Position numbers and translations under genes: made by a program. Below are positions 18,246 through 28,213 of a stretch of 64,000 nucleotides of DNA, piece by piece. Under the pieces are notes generated by a model, which did not search any database, was not told where the DNA came from, and saw nothing but the letters and a program-made list of their open reading frames with translations. How positions within the stretch are numbered: the first letter of the stretch is position 1; each line of letters starts with the position of its first letter. The DNA comes from an uncultured Bacilli bacterium (lineage in GTDB: Bacteria; Bacillota_I; Bacilli_A; RF39; UBA660). The stretch lies in assembly GCA_910580185.1 (NCBI GenBank), contig CAJTWC010000005.1, positions 1-64,000 on the forward strand, read 5' to 3'.

Positions 18246-18854
18246 TTAATTTTTTTCTTTTAATTTATTTTTTATTATAAGAATATTGCTATTGATATTA
18301 TATTTTAAAGCATCTGTATTATCATCAATAAACTTAAATTTATCTTTTATAAACGTATACTTTAATTCAAAGTATAATGATTGAAGCCCATTTTGATAGT
18401 CAAAAAATAAATTTTTATTAACCTCATTTTCATAATAATTATAAAACATCAAAGACAATTGATAGGATAATTTAAGTGTTTCAATATCTAAAATATCAGA
18501 ATTTTCTATTACAGATATCATAAGTTTACAAACATCAATCCATAATTCTTCAAAATACAGTTCATTTTCTCCCGAAAATTTAAAATTTTCATAATATATT
18601 TGATTGAAAAAAGAAAAGATATATTTTCTATCATATTTTCTTTTTTTACTTTCTACATAATAATCATCTTGAAATTTAGAAAAATTTAAATTATATATTA
18701 CATCAAAATAATTTTCTACGCACTTTATTATAGTTTTCTTAGAAACAGAATCCATATCTTTTATTAAACTATATAATTCTTTTGATGAATCATTACCACA
18801 AATAAATGAATTAATAGTAAGCATTTGATTTAATGCATCTTCATTTATAGCCAT
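18246..18854 (-). CDS. hypothetical protein downstream of smc
   Basis: 202 aa, probably all-helical, rich in Tyr, Phe, Asn and Lys, without signal or membrane segment. Its ATG follows the smc stop directly, so it is translationally linked to smc. Such a position could hint at a chromosome-structure role, but scpA/scpB kleisin motifs are not recognisable and I assign none. Confidence 0.6.
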   Translation of the reverse strand: MAINEDALNQMLTINSFICGNDSSKELYSLIKDMDSVSKKTIIKCVENYFDVIYNLNFSKFQDDYYVESKKRKYDRKYIFSFFNQIYYENFKFSGENELYFEELWIDVCKLMISVIENSDILDIETLKLSYQLSLMFYNYYENEVNKNLFFDYQNGLQSLYFELKYTFIKDKFKFIDDNTDALKYNINSNILIIKNKLKEKN

Positions 18855-21803
18855 TTAATCTTTTATATCCTCTAACTTAACACTGACAAGTTTAGATACA
18901 CCTGATTCTTGCATGGTAATACCATATAACACGTCAGCATATTCCATCGTCTTCTTTTTATGCGTAATTACTATAAACTGAGTTTTATTCTTAAATTCAT
19001 TTAAAAACTTACCAAAATTATCAACGTTTACTTCATCAAGTGCTGCTTCTACTTCATCTAGGATGCAAAATGGAACAGGCCTTGTTTCTAATATTGCAAA
19101 CAATAATGATATTGCAGTTAAAGTCTTCTCTCCACCTGATAAAAGTGATATGTGTTGGAGTTTTTTCCCTGGAGGTAATGCCTTAATATCTATTCCTGTT
19201 GAAAGTATGTCATCAGGATCAGTAAGTTTTAGTTCAGCTGTTCCACCGCCAAATAATTTTTTAAATACTTCTGTAAACTTTTCTTTTACAATTTCAAAAG
19301 TTTCCATAAACTTTTCTTTCATAATACCATCTAATTCTTTTATTATTTCTAAAATGGTATCTTCTGCCTTTGTTAAATCTTCTTTTTGACTATTTAGAAA
19401 ATCATATCTTTGAGATACCCTTTCATATTCTTCTATAGCACCTACGTTTACTTCGCCTAACTTTTTAATTTCAATTTTACATTTATCAACGATTGTGCGT
19501 GCTTCTTTTTCATCCATTTCAAGGAAATAGTTAGCCTTTGCTTTTTCAAACGTCATAGCATAATCTTCTGTTAAAGTATTTAATAAGTTATCTAATTTAA
19601 CATCTGCCCTATTTACCATTATTTCAAGATTCTTTAATTCTTGCTGTTTCTTATAGAACTCACTATTATTAATCTTAGATGCACGTTCCATATCATTTAT
19701 CTGTTCTTTATAACCATTTACTTCTGATTTTAAATTTTCTACTTTAATAGTTAATTCTTTTTTCTCTTTTTCTTTTTCATAATACTCTTCTAATATTTTT
19801 TCTTCTTCTTTAGATAAGTTTCCATTTATCAAATCATTAATATTATGAGATTCTTCTTTTAATTTTGTAAGTTCTTCATTAAATAACTTTTGTCTTTCTT
19901 CTTCATACTTTAAAGATATTTGAAGGTCTGTTTTTTCTTCCATAAACTTATTTCTTTCTTCTAAAATAACTTTATATTTACTATCAATCTCATTAATATT
20001 CATCTCTAAGTTAGCACTTTGTTTTTGAATTAATTCTAAGTTTTTAATATTATCTTCTAATTCATGTTTCTGAGTAATTAAATTAGTCTGATTTTTAACA
20101 GTACCACCGGTTAAAGAACCACCTACGTTTAATAATTCACCATCAAGTGTTACTACTTTATATCTATAATTAATGTCTTTCGCTATTTTATTTGCGGCAT
20201 CTATATCGCTAGTTACAATAGTCGTTGCAAGCTGATTTTTAATTATTTTATCATAAGTAGACTCATATCTAACTAAGTCTGATGCAACCCCAATAAAGTC
20301 ACTATTATCTCTTAGAATTCTATAAGTTGCATTATCTATTTCCCTTGGCTTTATTATGTTTAAAGGAAAAAACGTTGCGCGTCCAAATTTATTAACCTTA
20401 AGAAATTTAATAGCTTCTTTTGCAACAAATTCATCTTCTACCACAATGTAATTAGAAGCTGCTCCAAGCGCTACTGCTATGGCAGTAGCATACTCTTTAT
20501 CAGTATCAACTAATGAACCTATAACACCATGAATACCTGCTAATTTTGGATTATCTAACACGTGTTTAACAGCATATGGAAGCCCCGAATTATTTTCCAC
20601 AGCATTTCTTAACATTTCTATTCTATACTTAGTTTCATTTTCTAATCTAGTTACCTCTGTTAATTTTCGTTCATTTTCATCACGAATTGTTTTTACTTCT
20701 TCAAATAAACGCTCTTTATTATTTAATTTTTCATTAACGGATTGTATTTTTTTATTTATTATATCAATGGTGTTTTTTACTCCAAAAATTTCATTTTCTT
20801 TTTTAAGAATAGATTCTTTTAAATTCATTATATTTTCATGAACTTTAGAGTCTTTAGCATTATATTTTTGTCTTTCTACAATCAAATCTTTCTTACCTAG
20901 CAGACTTTGAGTCTCACCAGATACTTTGGCTAATAAACTTTGAAGTTTATATAATTCCTCTTCTTTTTTAGTCTGCTCTAGCTTTAACTTTTCAATCTTA
21001 GAATTATCTAAATTACTATTAGATTCTAAGTTCATTATTTCCTCATTTAACTGTCTTACTAACCTTTTATTATTTTGGTAGTCAATATTAATAGAATTTA
21101 CTTCACTAACTATCAATGATACTTCTATTTCATCAAGCCTCTTTTTGTTTTCTAAATATTTTTTAGCATCTATACTTTGCTTTTTTAACGGTTCTAAATT
21201 AGTTTCGATTTCTAAAATAATATCATTAACACGAGCCATGTTTTCATGGGTTCTATCTAGCTTTCTTAAGGCCTCGTCTTTTCTTTTTTTATATTTTAAG
21301 GTCCCTGCTGCTGCTTCAAATATAATTCTTCTTTCTTCTGGCTTATTAGATAAAATAGCACCTATATCACCTTGTGATATTATGTTAAATGATTCTTTTG
21401 ATACACCAGTATCAACAAATAAATCAGTAATATCCTTAAGTCTACATTTTTCGTTATTTAAATAATATTCATTTTCTCCCGTTTTATAAATACATCTTTT
21501 TACACTAACTTCAGTATAATCTATTGGCAAATACTTATCAGAGTTATCAAATACTAAAGTTACACTTGCAGATGTTGCTGCTCTTCTTGATTTACTACCA
21601 GAGAAGATAACATCACTCATCGCTCCTTCACCACGCAATTGTTTTACTGATTGTTCACCAAGTACCCAACGCACCGCATCAACGATGTTACTCTTACCTG
21701 ATCCATTAGGTCCAACAACACCTGATATACCAGAGGTTAAATCAACAATCGTTTTTTCAGCAAAAGATTTAAATCCTACTGATCTAATTTCCTTTAAATA
21801 CAT
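18855..21803 (-). CDS. smc: chromosome segregation ATPase SMC with short arms
   Basis: Head ATPase halves at both ends: Walker A GVVGPNGSGKSN (near residue 32), signature LLSGGEKTLTA (~890), Walker B FCILDEVEAALDE. The hinge (~405-570) has GIHGVIGSL and GGSLTGG. Coiled-coil arms run ~170-405 and ~575-830, each about 235-255 residues. B. subtilis SMC is near 1186 aa with arms of about 330-350 by memory, so both arms are about 95 residues shorter. SMC loads at ParB sites and compacts DNA with ScpAB. It overlaps the rnc-smc order typical of Bacillota. Start ATG after AGGAGTG. Confidence 0.95.
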   Translation of the reverse strand: MYLKEIRSVGFKSFAEKTIVDLTSGISGVVGPNGSGKSNIVDAVRWVLGEQSVKQLRGEGAMSDVIFSGSKSRRAATSASVTLVFDNSDKYLPIDYTEVSVKRCIYKTGENEYYLNNEKCRLKDITDLFVDTGVSKESFNIISQGDIGAILSNKPEERRIIFEAAAGTLKYKKRKDEALRKLDRTHENMARVNDIILEIETNLEPLKKQSIDAKKYLENKKRLDEIEVSLIVSEVNSINIDYQNNKRLVRQLNEEIMNLESNSNLDNSKIEKLKLEQTKKEEELYKLQSLLAKVSGETQSLLGKKDLIVERQKYNAKDSKVHENIMNLKESILKKENEIFGVKNTIDIINKKIQSVNEKLNNKERLFEEVKTIRDENERKLTEVTRLENETKYRIEMLRNAVENNSGLPYAVKHVLDNPKLAGIHGVIGSLVDTDKEYATAIAVALGAASNYIVVEDEFVAKEAIKFLKVNKFGRATFFPLNIIKPREIDNATYRILRDNSDFIGVASDLVRYESTYDKIIKNQLATTIVTSDIDAANKIAKDINYRYKVVTLDGELLNVGGSLTGGTVKNQTNLITQKHELEDNIKNLELIQKQSANLEMNINEIDSKYKVILEERNKFMEEKTDLQISLKYEEERQKLFNEELTKLKEESHNINDLINGNLSKEEEKILEEYYEKEKEKKELTIKVENLKSEVNGYKEQINDMERASKINNSEFYKKQQELKNLEIMVNRADVKLDNLLNTLTEDYAMTFEKAKANYFLEMDEKEARTIVDKCKIEIKKLGEVNVGAIEEYERVSQRYDFLNSQKEDLTKAEDTILEIIKELDGIMKEKFMETFEIVKEKFTEVFKKLFGGGTAELKLTDPDDILSTGIDIKALPPGKKLQHISLLSGGEKTLTAISLLFAILETRPVPFCILDEVEAALDEVNVDNFGKFLNEFKNKTQFIVITHKKKTMEYADVLYGITMQESGVSKLVSVKLEDIKD

Positions 21804-21821
21804 AATCTTCACTCCTAATTC

Positions 21822-22484
21822 TTATTTAGCCTGTTTTTCAAGTGCGTGCTTTGCAGCGATTTGTTCTGCTTCTTTTTTTGATTTTGCTTTTCCTGTTCCA
21901 AGCACAATACCACCAACAACCACATTCATTGTAAACGTTCTGTCGTGAGCTGGGCCTTCTTCATTTACAAGTTCATAACTTACTGATTTTTTAGTCGTCT
22001 GAACCATCTCTTGAAGATTTGATTTATAATCCATAAAAAATGTTTCTGGTTTATCTTCTATAAACGGTATTACAATATCATATACTATTTCTTTAGCTTT
22101 TTTATAACCTTGATCTAAATATACTGCCCCTAAAAAAGATTCAAACATATCCGCAAGAGTTGCCTTTCTATGTTTTCCCCCATTTGCCTCTTCTCCTTTT
22201 CCTACTTTCACGTATTCTGGAAAATTAAGAAGCATTGCATATTCATATAAAGCATTTTCACATACATACATTGATCTAATCTTAGTCATCTCTCCTTCTT
22301 CATAATTAGTTGTATTATAAAGATAATCACTCATTATAAGATCAAGTACTTTATCACCTAAAAATTCTAATCTTTGATAATCTTCTTTGATATTATTTTC
22401 ATTACAATATGATGAATGTGAAAAGGCTGTATCATAAATATGCATATTATTTGTTTTAATACTAAATTTATCAAGTAATTTCAT
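21822..22484 (-). CDS. rnc: ribonuclease III
   Basis: Cleaves double-stranded RNA, including rRNA precursors. The catalytic signature is QRLEFLGDKVLDL, with a second acidic site in KATLADMFESFLGAVYLD. The C-terminal dsRNA-binding domain runs from DYKSNLQEMVQ to KEAEQIAAKHAL. 220 aa is normal. GGGTG precedes the chosen ATG. smc follows after 18 bases. Confidence 0.96.
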   Translation of the reverse strand: MKLLDKFSIKTNNMHIYDTAFSHSSYCNENNIKEDYQRLEFLGDKVLDLIMSDYLYNTTNYEEGEMTKIRSMYVCENALYEYAMLLNFPEYVKVGKGEEANGGKHRKATLADMFESFLGAVYLDQGYKKAKEIVYDIVIPFIEDKPETFFMDYKSNLQEMVQTTKKSVSYELVNEEGPAHDRTFTMNVVVGGIVLGTGKAKSKKEAEQIAAKHALEKQAK

Positions 22485-22513
22485 ATCTATCACCCAAAAA
22501 GATTATAACAAAA

Positions 22514-22534
22514 AAACTAGATTTAATCTAGTTT
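22514..22534 (-). terminator. fhs terminator
   Basis: AAACTAGATT / AATCTAGTTT with a T-run on the minus strand, about 60 bases after the fhs stop. Confidence 0.75.
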
Positions 22535-22589
22535 ATGCACTATATTATCAACTTCTTCTTTAGAAAAATCAGTCATTTCAAATATAGTA

Positions 22590-24260
22590 TTAAAATAATC
22601 CTTTAATTTTCCTTTTATCATCAATATCTATGTTGTATGATGCAGGATTTTTAGAAAGCCCTGGCATAGTCATAATATCTCCGAGTCTTAATACAACAAA
22701 GCCTGCACCATTAGATAAACTTACAGATGTAACTTTTATCCTAAATCCTTTAGGCCTACCAAGAATATCTTTATCATCTGTTAAACTATATGGGGTTTTA
22801 GCCATACAAACTGGCATTTTACCAGCGCCTAATTCAACAAACTTATCTATACTATCTTTTGCTTTCCTTGTATAATCGACGCCATCTGCTCCATATATTT
22901 CTTTTGCGATAGTATCAACTTTTTCATATATAGACATATTATCATCATACATAAACTTAAAATTATTTTCTTGATGGCAGGCATTAATTACTTTATTAGC
23001 AAGCGCTAAACTGCCTTTTCCTCCTTCAGTAAAACACTTGGTAATTTCAAATTCTACTTTCTTTTTCTTGCATAAATTCTTTATGAAATTAATTTCTTCT
23101 TCAGTATCACTATAAAAATAATTAATTGCAACTACAACTGGTACGCCATATTTTTTCATGTTATCTATGTGTGCATCTAAATTATTAGAGCCCTTTTTTA
23201 AAGCGTCCATATTTACTTCTTTTAAATTTTCTTTTTTTACGCCACCATTATATTTCATAGATCTTACGGTAGCTACTAAAACTATACATGATGGTTTAAG
23301 GTTTCCGATACGGCATTTAATATCTAAGAACTTTTCTGCTCCTAAATCAGAGCCAAATCCTGCTTCTGTTACAACGTAATTCCCTAATTTTAGTGCTATT
23401 TTAGTCGCTCTAATAGAATTACAACCATGTGCAATATTAGCAAAAGGGCCACCATGAATAATAGTAGGTGTGTTTTCTAACGTTTGGACTAAATTAGGTT
23501 TTATCGCATCTTTTAAAAGCACAGTCATAGCACCATCCGCTTTAATATCACGGCAGTAAACAGGTTTACCTTCAAAGGTATATGCAACAAGTATGTTACC
23601 CAATTTCTTTTTCAGATCAAATATATCACTAGCCAAACATAAGATTGCCATTACCTCACTTGCAACGGTTATACAAAAATGGTCTTCTCTTTCCACCCCA
23701 TTATTTTTACCACCAGTATGCGCTACTACTATGTTTCTAAGTGCTCTATCATTAATGTCTAAACACCTTGAAACCATTATTCTAGAAGGATCAATATTAA
23801 GTAAATTCCCTTGATGAAGGTGATTATCTAATAGTGCACACATTAAATTATTAGCGGATGTTATAGCATGCATATCACCTGTGAAATGTAGATTTATATC
23901 TTCCATCGGAACAACTTGTGCATAACCGCCACCTGCAGCGCCTCCCTTAATTCCAAACACAGGTCCTAAAGATGGTTCTCTAAGTGCTAAAACAGTATTA
24001 TTACCATTTATGTTCAAAGCGTCTGCAAGACCAATAGAAACAGTTGTTTTACCTTCTCCAGCCGGTGTTGGATTAACAGCAGTAACTAATATTAACTTTC
24101 CATCCTCTTTATCTTTTAACCTTTCAAAAGCATCCTCTGATATCTTGGCCTTATAATTTCCGTATAACTCTAACTCATCTTCTGTCAAACCTACTTTTTT
24201 GCCTATTTCAAGTATTTTTTTCATTTCTGCACCTTGTGCTATTTCAATATCAGTTTTCAT
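22590..24260 (-). CDS. fhs: formate--tetrahydrofolate ligase
   Basis: ATP-dependent activation of formate to 10-formyl-THF for one-carbon metabolism. P-loop region [12 protein letters not shown], glycine loop [20 protein letters not shown], then HFTGDMHAI and the usual ending KGLF. About 556 aa, the family length. AGGTGATACTA precedes the ATG. It follows the dnaE-HD pair by about 40 bases and may be in that operon. In an anaerobe it can supply folate units from formate. Confidence 0.96.
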   Translation of the reverse strand: MKTDIEIAQGAEMKKILEIGKKVGLTEDELELYGNYKAKISEDAFERLKDKEDGKLILVTAVNPTPAGEGKTTVSIGLADALNINGNNTVLALREPSLGPVFGIKGGAAGGGYAQVVPMEDINLHFTGDMHAITSANNLMCALLDNHLHQGNLLNIDPSRIMVSRCLDINDRALRNIVVAHTGGKNNGVEREDHFCITVASEVMAILCLASDIFDLKKKLGNILVAYTFEGKPVYCRDIKADGAMTVLLKDAIKPNLVQTLENTPTIIHGGPFANIAHGCNSIRATKIALKLGNYVVTEAGFGSDLGAEKFLDIKCRIGNLKPSCIVLVATVRSMKYNGGVKKENLKEVNMDALKKGSNNLDAHIDNMKKYGVPVVVAINYFYSDTEEEINFIKNLCKKKKVEFEITKCFTEGGKGSLALANKVINACHQENNFKFMYDDNMSIYEKVDTIAKEIYGADGVDYTRKAKDSIDKFVELGAGKMPVCMAKTPYSLTDDKDILGRPKGFRIKVTSVSLSNGAGFVVLRLGDIMTMPGLSKNPASYNIDIDDKRKIKGLF

Positions 24261-24302
24261 TAGTATCACCTACCTAAGCTACTAGTTTAAATACAATAAT
24301 TT

Positions 24303-24887
24303 TTATAAATTTTCTTTTATTTCAGGAAATAAATCATACAAGTTATAACCTAATAAATCATCAAAATATTTCTTTAACTTTAATACCTCTTTAACATGAT
24401 AGACAATATTATTATGCTGCGGTCTTCTTGATATTACATCTATTAGTCTTTTTTCCATAGTAACTACTTTTTTCATACACATCAAATCGCATAGGTTAAT
24501 TATCTTTTCATAGATAGTATACTCGTGATTTTTAATAAATTCAGTTCTAAATGGAATATTTGTTGGATTGCCTTGCGTACAATTAACATCATTATTTAAA
24601 TAAGAATGAGTTAAACATACATTATAGTATTCTTCATCATAACCTAATTCTTTTAAATATTTATAACCTTCTATAACGTGATTTTGAAATCGTATTAATT
24701 TACCTATATCATGAATATAACCTAAAGTTTTAGCTTTTTCTTCATCTAAGTTTAAAGCTTTTGCTATTACTCCTGCTGCATTACCAACGCATATAGAGTG
24801 ATCAATCCACCCATCATGTGGGGTTTTACCTCTAGACGATTCTAACATTTCTAATGCTTTTTTACTTGTTAATTTCAAGTCTATCAC
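24303..24887 (-). CDS. HD-domain phosphohydrolase
   Basis: HD signature residues: DHSICVGN (first His), YIHDIGKL (HD pair), then HSYLN and LCDLMC. Such proteins hydrolyse nucleotides or phosphoesters; the substrate is unknown. It begins at GTG overlapping the dnaE stop (GTGA), so translation is coupled to dnaE. Confidence 0.8.
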   Translation of the reverse strand: MIDLKLTSKKALEMLESSRGKTPHDGWIDHSICVGNAAGVIAKALNLDEEKAKTLGYIHDIGKLIRFQNHVIEGYKYLKELGYDEEYYNVCLTHSYLNNDVNCTQGNPTNIPFRTEFIKNHEYTIYEKIINLCDLMCMKKVVTMEKRLIDVISRRPQHNNIVYHVKEVLKLKKYFDDLLGYNLYDLFPEIKENL

Positions 24888-27754
24888 TCTACTTTCTCTA
24901 CATCATACAAAACGATTTGTAATTTAGAAAATCTTTTTTCTACTTTTCCTTTAACTTTATATATTCCAGGAATTGGAACGTTAAAATACTTAGTATAAGT
25001 TTTAGGAAACATAACCAGTTCAACCACGCCATACGAATCACTCGCAGTAATGAACATCATTTTTTCTTTAGTCTTTGTATCAATTTCATTTTTTCTTTCA
25101 AAGTATAAAACCATTGTTACATTACTATCAAAATATTTTTCTAATATATTAGTTGTAATACTTCTATCAGTTATGTATTTACTTGTTGGATGATTACTAA
25201 TGTAAAAACCAAATAACTCAATTTCGTGCTTAGTTAATTCTTCTTTCGAATACTCTTCATATTCTTTTATTTCTGGTTTCAAAACTAAACTTTCGTCTAA
25301 ATCTGAACATAATTCAGCATAGTTAATTACTTCATCCATATTTTCTATAAGCGTTTTTCTCGTTTTTTCAAACATATCCAACGCACCTGATAATATAACG
25401 TTTCTAATCACGTTACGACCTAGTTTATAATTTCTTTTAACAAAATCTAAATAAGATGTATAACTTCCATTTTGAACTCTTTCTTTTTCTATTTGCTTTG
25501 CTGTTAAAGTTCCAATTTCTTTTATCAATGATAATGGATATATTAACGTATTATTTTTATTTATATATCTACAACTTGATAAATTAATATTTGGTTTAAC
25601 TATATTTACCCCTAATCTTTTACATTCATTTATACAAGTTTTTGTTTTAGCTTGTAAACCAATGTAATTATTTAATATTTCACACATAAATAAATTAGGA
25701 TAATGTACTTTCAAATATGCAATCTTATAACCCATTATTGCATAAGAAACCGAGTGTGCCTTATTAAATCCATAATTAGCAAATTTTAAGATAAGATCGT
25801 ATACTTCATTTGCGGTATTCTCATCATAGCCCTTATTTATACTTCCCTTTATAAATTTATCTTTTTGCGCTAATAAAACATCTTCCTTTTTCTTACTCAT
25901 CGCACGTCTTAACACGTCTGCTTCCCCATAAGTAAAACCAGCCATCTTACTTGCTATTTGCATTATCTGTTCCTGATAAATTATTATTCCATAAGTTTCT
26001 TTTAATATATCTTTTAAATCATCATGAACGTAAGTTATTTTTTCTTTTTTATGTTTTCTTGCAACATAATGCGGAATATTACTCATAGGGCCTGGTCTAA
26101 ATAATGCGATTGCTGCGATTAAATCATCTATGCAATTTGGTTTTAGCTCTTGTACGAAATTTCTCATTCCCTTTGATTCAAACTGGAATATACCATCTAC
26201 GTTATCGTTACAAAAAAGTTCAAATGTTTTTTTATCATCAAGTGGTATATCACTAAATTTAATATCATCTACTTTTTCCATTACATTACTAATTACAGTT
26301 AAGTTTTTAAGTCCCAAAAAGTCCATTTTTAAAAGGCCTAATTCTTCTATGTAATTCATTGTGTACCCACATAGATAAGAACCATCAGAATTAACGAAAA
26401 GCGGAACATAATTACGTAAGTCTTTACTTGATATAATTATTCCTGCTGCATGGACCGAAGTATGTCTTTTAAGTCCCTCTAAGTGAATTGCAATGTCATA
26501 TAATACTTTTAACTTTTCATCATCATTTAAAATCCTTTTAACATTTATGTTATCCAGTTGATACTTTAGGTTTTTCTTATCATCAAAATACCTAAGCAAA
26601 TTATCAATCTTATAAGTATTTATTTCAAATATTCTAGCTAAATCCCTAATTACTTGCTTTGATAAAAGGTTAGAAAACGTAATTATTCCCGATACTTTAT
26701 TTATACCATACTTTTCTTCTACGTATTTTATTACTTCATCACGTCTTTCGGCATCAAAGTCAACGTCTATATCAGGCATAGTAACTCTTTGTGGGTTTAG
26801 GAATCTTTCAAATAATAAATTATACTTTAATGGATCTATGTCAATTATTCCAAGACAGTATGAAACAAGGCTTGATGCTGCACTACCCCTTGTATTTACC
26901 ATTATATTATTCTTTTTAGCATATTTAACATAATCCCATACAACTAGAAAGTAATTACAAAATCCCATTTTAATAATAACGTTAAGTTCGTATTTTAATC
27001 TTTCTACGTATTTTTTTGTTACATTACCATTTAATCTTTTTTTTAATCCTACAATACATAAATCAGTTAAATATTTTTTCTCATCAAAATTAGGCTCACC
27101 ATTATATACTGGAAGCAAATCATTTTGTTTTGGAATTTCTAAGTTACATAAATCACTTAAATAAATAGTATCTTTTTTTTCTTCTATTCTCACTTCAGGA
27201 ATTAAACTAACATCTAAATTAGAATCATATTCTTCTTCCTTAATTTGATATAAATATTTTAAATATTTAATATTTTCTTTATCAAGTGTAAGAGTCTTAT
27301 TTATATATACTTTTCTTTTCTCAAGCGTTTTAGCTTCTTCTCCATTACTATAACCTATAAATACATCTTTACTATATAAATTTAAATCATTTACTTTTTC
27401 TTTATACTCATAAGGTATAACAACAACTAAATCCTCAATATATTTTACTAAACTATCAAAACTTAATTTTTCTTCATTAACTAAAGTATTTATATTACAT
27501 AGGTTTTGGTATCCATGATAATTTTTAGCATACAATAAAATTGTATAATCAAGTTTTACCTCTAATCCTATAATAGGCTTAATATTATTTTTTCTACATT
27601 TATTATAAAACTCCATAGTACCATATATGTTATCATCACATATCGCACACGCATCTATTTTAAGTTCGGAAAGTCTTTTTATTAAATCGTCTATTTTTAT
27701 TAAACTAGATAAAATAGAATAATCAGTTTTAACCCATAATGGAACATAATTCAT
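24884..27754 (-). CDS. dnaE: DNA polymerase III alpha subunit DnaE
   Basis: C-family replicative polymerase. The PHP domain at the N-terminus starts YVPLWVKTDYSILSSL; the histidines of the usual HLxVHSxYS are replaced (Pro and Lys), so PHP nuclease activity is unlikely. The catalytic palm has PDIDVDFDAERRDEV, with GSAASSLVSYCLGI before it. A helix-hairpin region and an OB fold (ending KVEKRFSKLQIVLYDVEKVE) close the protein. At 957 aa it is shorter than typical DnaE (about 1100). PolC is not in the window. Start ATG after AAGGAAGGTG. Confidence 0.94.
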   Translation of the reverse strand: MNYVPLWVKTDYSILSSLIKIDDLIKRLSELKIDACAICDDNIYGTMEFYNKCRKNNIKPIIGLEVKLDYTILLYAKNYHGYQNLCNINTLVNEEKLSFDSLVKYIEDLVVVIPYEYKEKVNDLNLYSKDVFIGYSNGEEAKTLEKRKVYINKTLTLDKENIKYLKYLYQIKEEEYDSNLDVSLIPEVRIEEKKDTIYLSDLCNLEIPKQNDLLPVYNGEPNFDEKKYLTDLCIVGLKKRLNGNVTKKYVERLKYELNVIIKMGFCNYFLVVWDYVKYAKKNNIMVNTRGSAASSLVSYCLGIIDIDPLKYNLLFERFLNPQRVTMPDIDVDFDAERRDEVIKYVEEKYGINKVSGIITFSNLLSKQVIRDLARIFEINTYKIDNLLRYFDDKKNLKYQLDNINVKRILNDDEKLKVLYDIAIHLEGLKRHTSVHAAGIIISSKDLRNYVPLFVNSDGSYLCGYTMNYIEELGLLKMDFLGLKNLTVISNVMEKVDDIKFSDIPLDDKKTFELFCNDNVDGIFQFESKGMRNFVQELKPNCIDDLIAAIALFRPGPMSNIPHYVARKHKKEKITYVHDDLKDILKETYGIIIYQEQIMQIASKMAGFTYGEADVLRRAMSKKKEDVLLAQKDKFIKGSINKGYDENTANEVYDLILKFANYGFNKAHSVSYAIMGYKIAYLKVHYPNLFMCEILNNYIGLQAKTKTCINECKRLGVNIVKPNINLSSCRYINKNNTLIYPLSLIKEIGTLTAKQIEKERVQNGSYTSYLDFVKRNYKLGRNVIRNVILSGALDMFEKTRKTLIENMDEVINYAELCSDLDESLVLKPEIKEYEEYSKEELTKHEIELFGFYISNHPTSKYITDRSITTNILEKYFDSNVTMVLYFERKNEIDTKTKEKMMFITASDSYGVVELVMFPKTYTKYFNVPIPGIYKVKGKVEKRFSKLQIVLYDVEKVE

Positions 27755-27879
27755 AAAAAGCACCTTCCTTTCTATTAATATTTTACTACAAATATAAGTT
27801 TTTTCCTATTTTAATTTGACTAATTAAGGATATTATGGTAAAGTTATTAAGCAAACACGTATTTAAGGAGGAATTAAAT

Positions 27880-28053
27880 ATGGCTAAGAAAGTATCAACT
27901 AGAAAACCTTTATCAGGTAATAAAAGATCACATGCTTTAAATACTACTAAAATGACTCAAAAAGTTAACATGCAAACTGTTGTTGTTAACGGTGAAAAAG
28001 TAGTAATGAGCGCAAGAGAAGCTAAAAAATATAGAAAAAACAATGCTGAATAA
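27880..28053 (+). CDS. rpmB: 50S ribosomal protein L28
   Basis: 57 aa, short L28: KPLSGNKRSHALNTTKMTQKVNMQ matches the conserved core (GNxRSHAxNxTKR), and VNGEKVVMSAREAKK matches the end. The usual CxxTGK Cys pair is absent, so it is the zinc-free form. AAGGAGG precedes the ATG; the frame upstream of it is not used. Confidence 0.9.
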   Translation: MAKKVSTRKPLSGNKRSHALNTTKMTQKVNMQTVVVNGEKVVMSAREAKKYRKNNAE

Positions 28054-28054
28054 T

Positions 28055-28090
28055 AAAAACACTTAAAAGAAATAATTTTAAGTGTTTTTT
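28055..28090 (+). terminator. rpmB terminator
   Basis: AACACTTAAAA / TTTTAAGTGTT followed by T-rich sequence. Confidence 0.8.
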
Positions 28091-28213
28091 ATTTAATTTA
28101 ATCGATAAAAAAGTATATCTATTGCCACTAACTTCATAATTCTCTTACTCCGTAAAAATGGTATCTACAGATACTTGATGATTTAATAATTGATTACTAT
28201 CACCAATAAAAGT

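Noticed and set aside
22523..22621. 32-codon minus-strand frame overlapping the fhs end
   Set aside because: No ribosome site; its stop lies in the fhs terminator; fhs itself ends normally.
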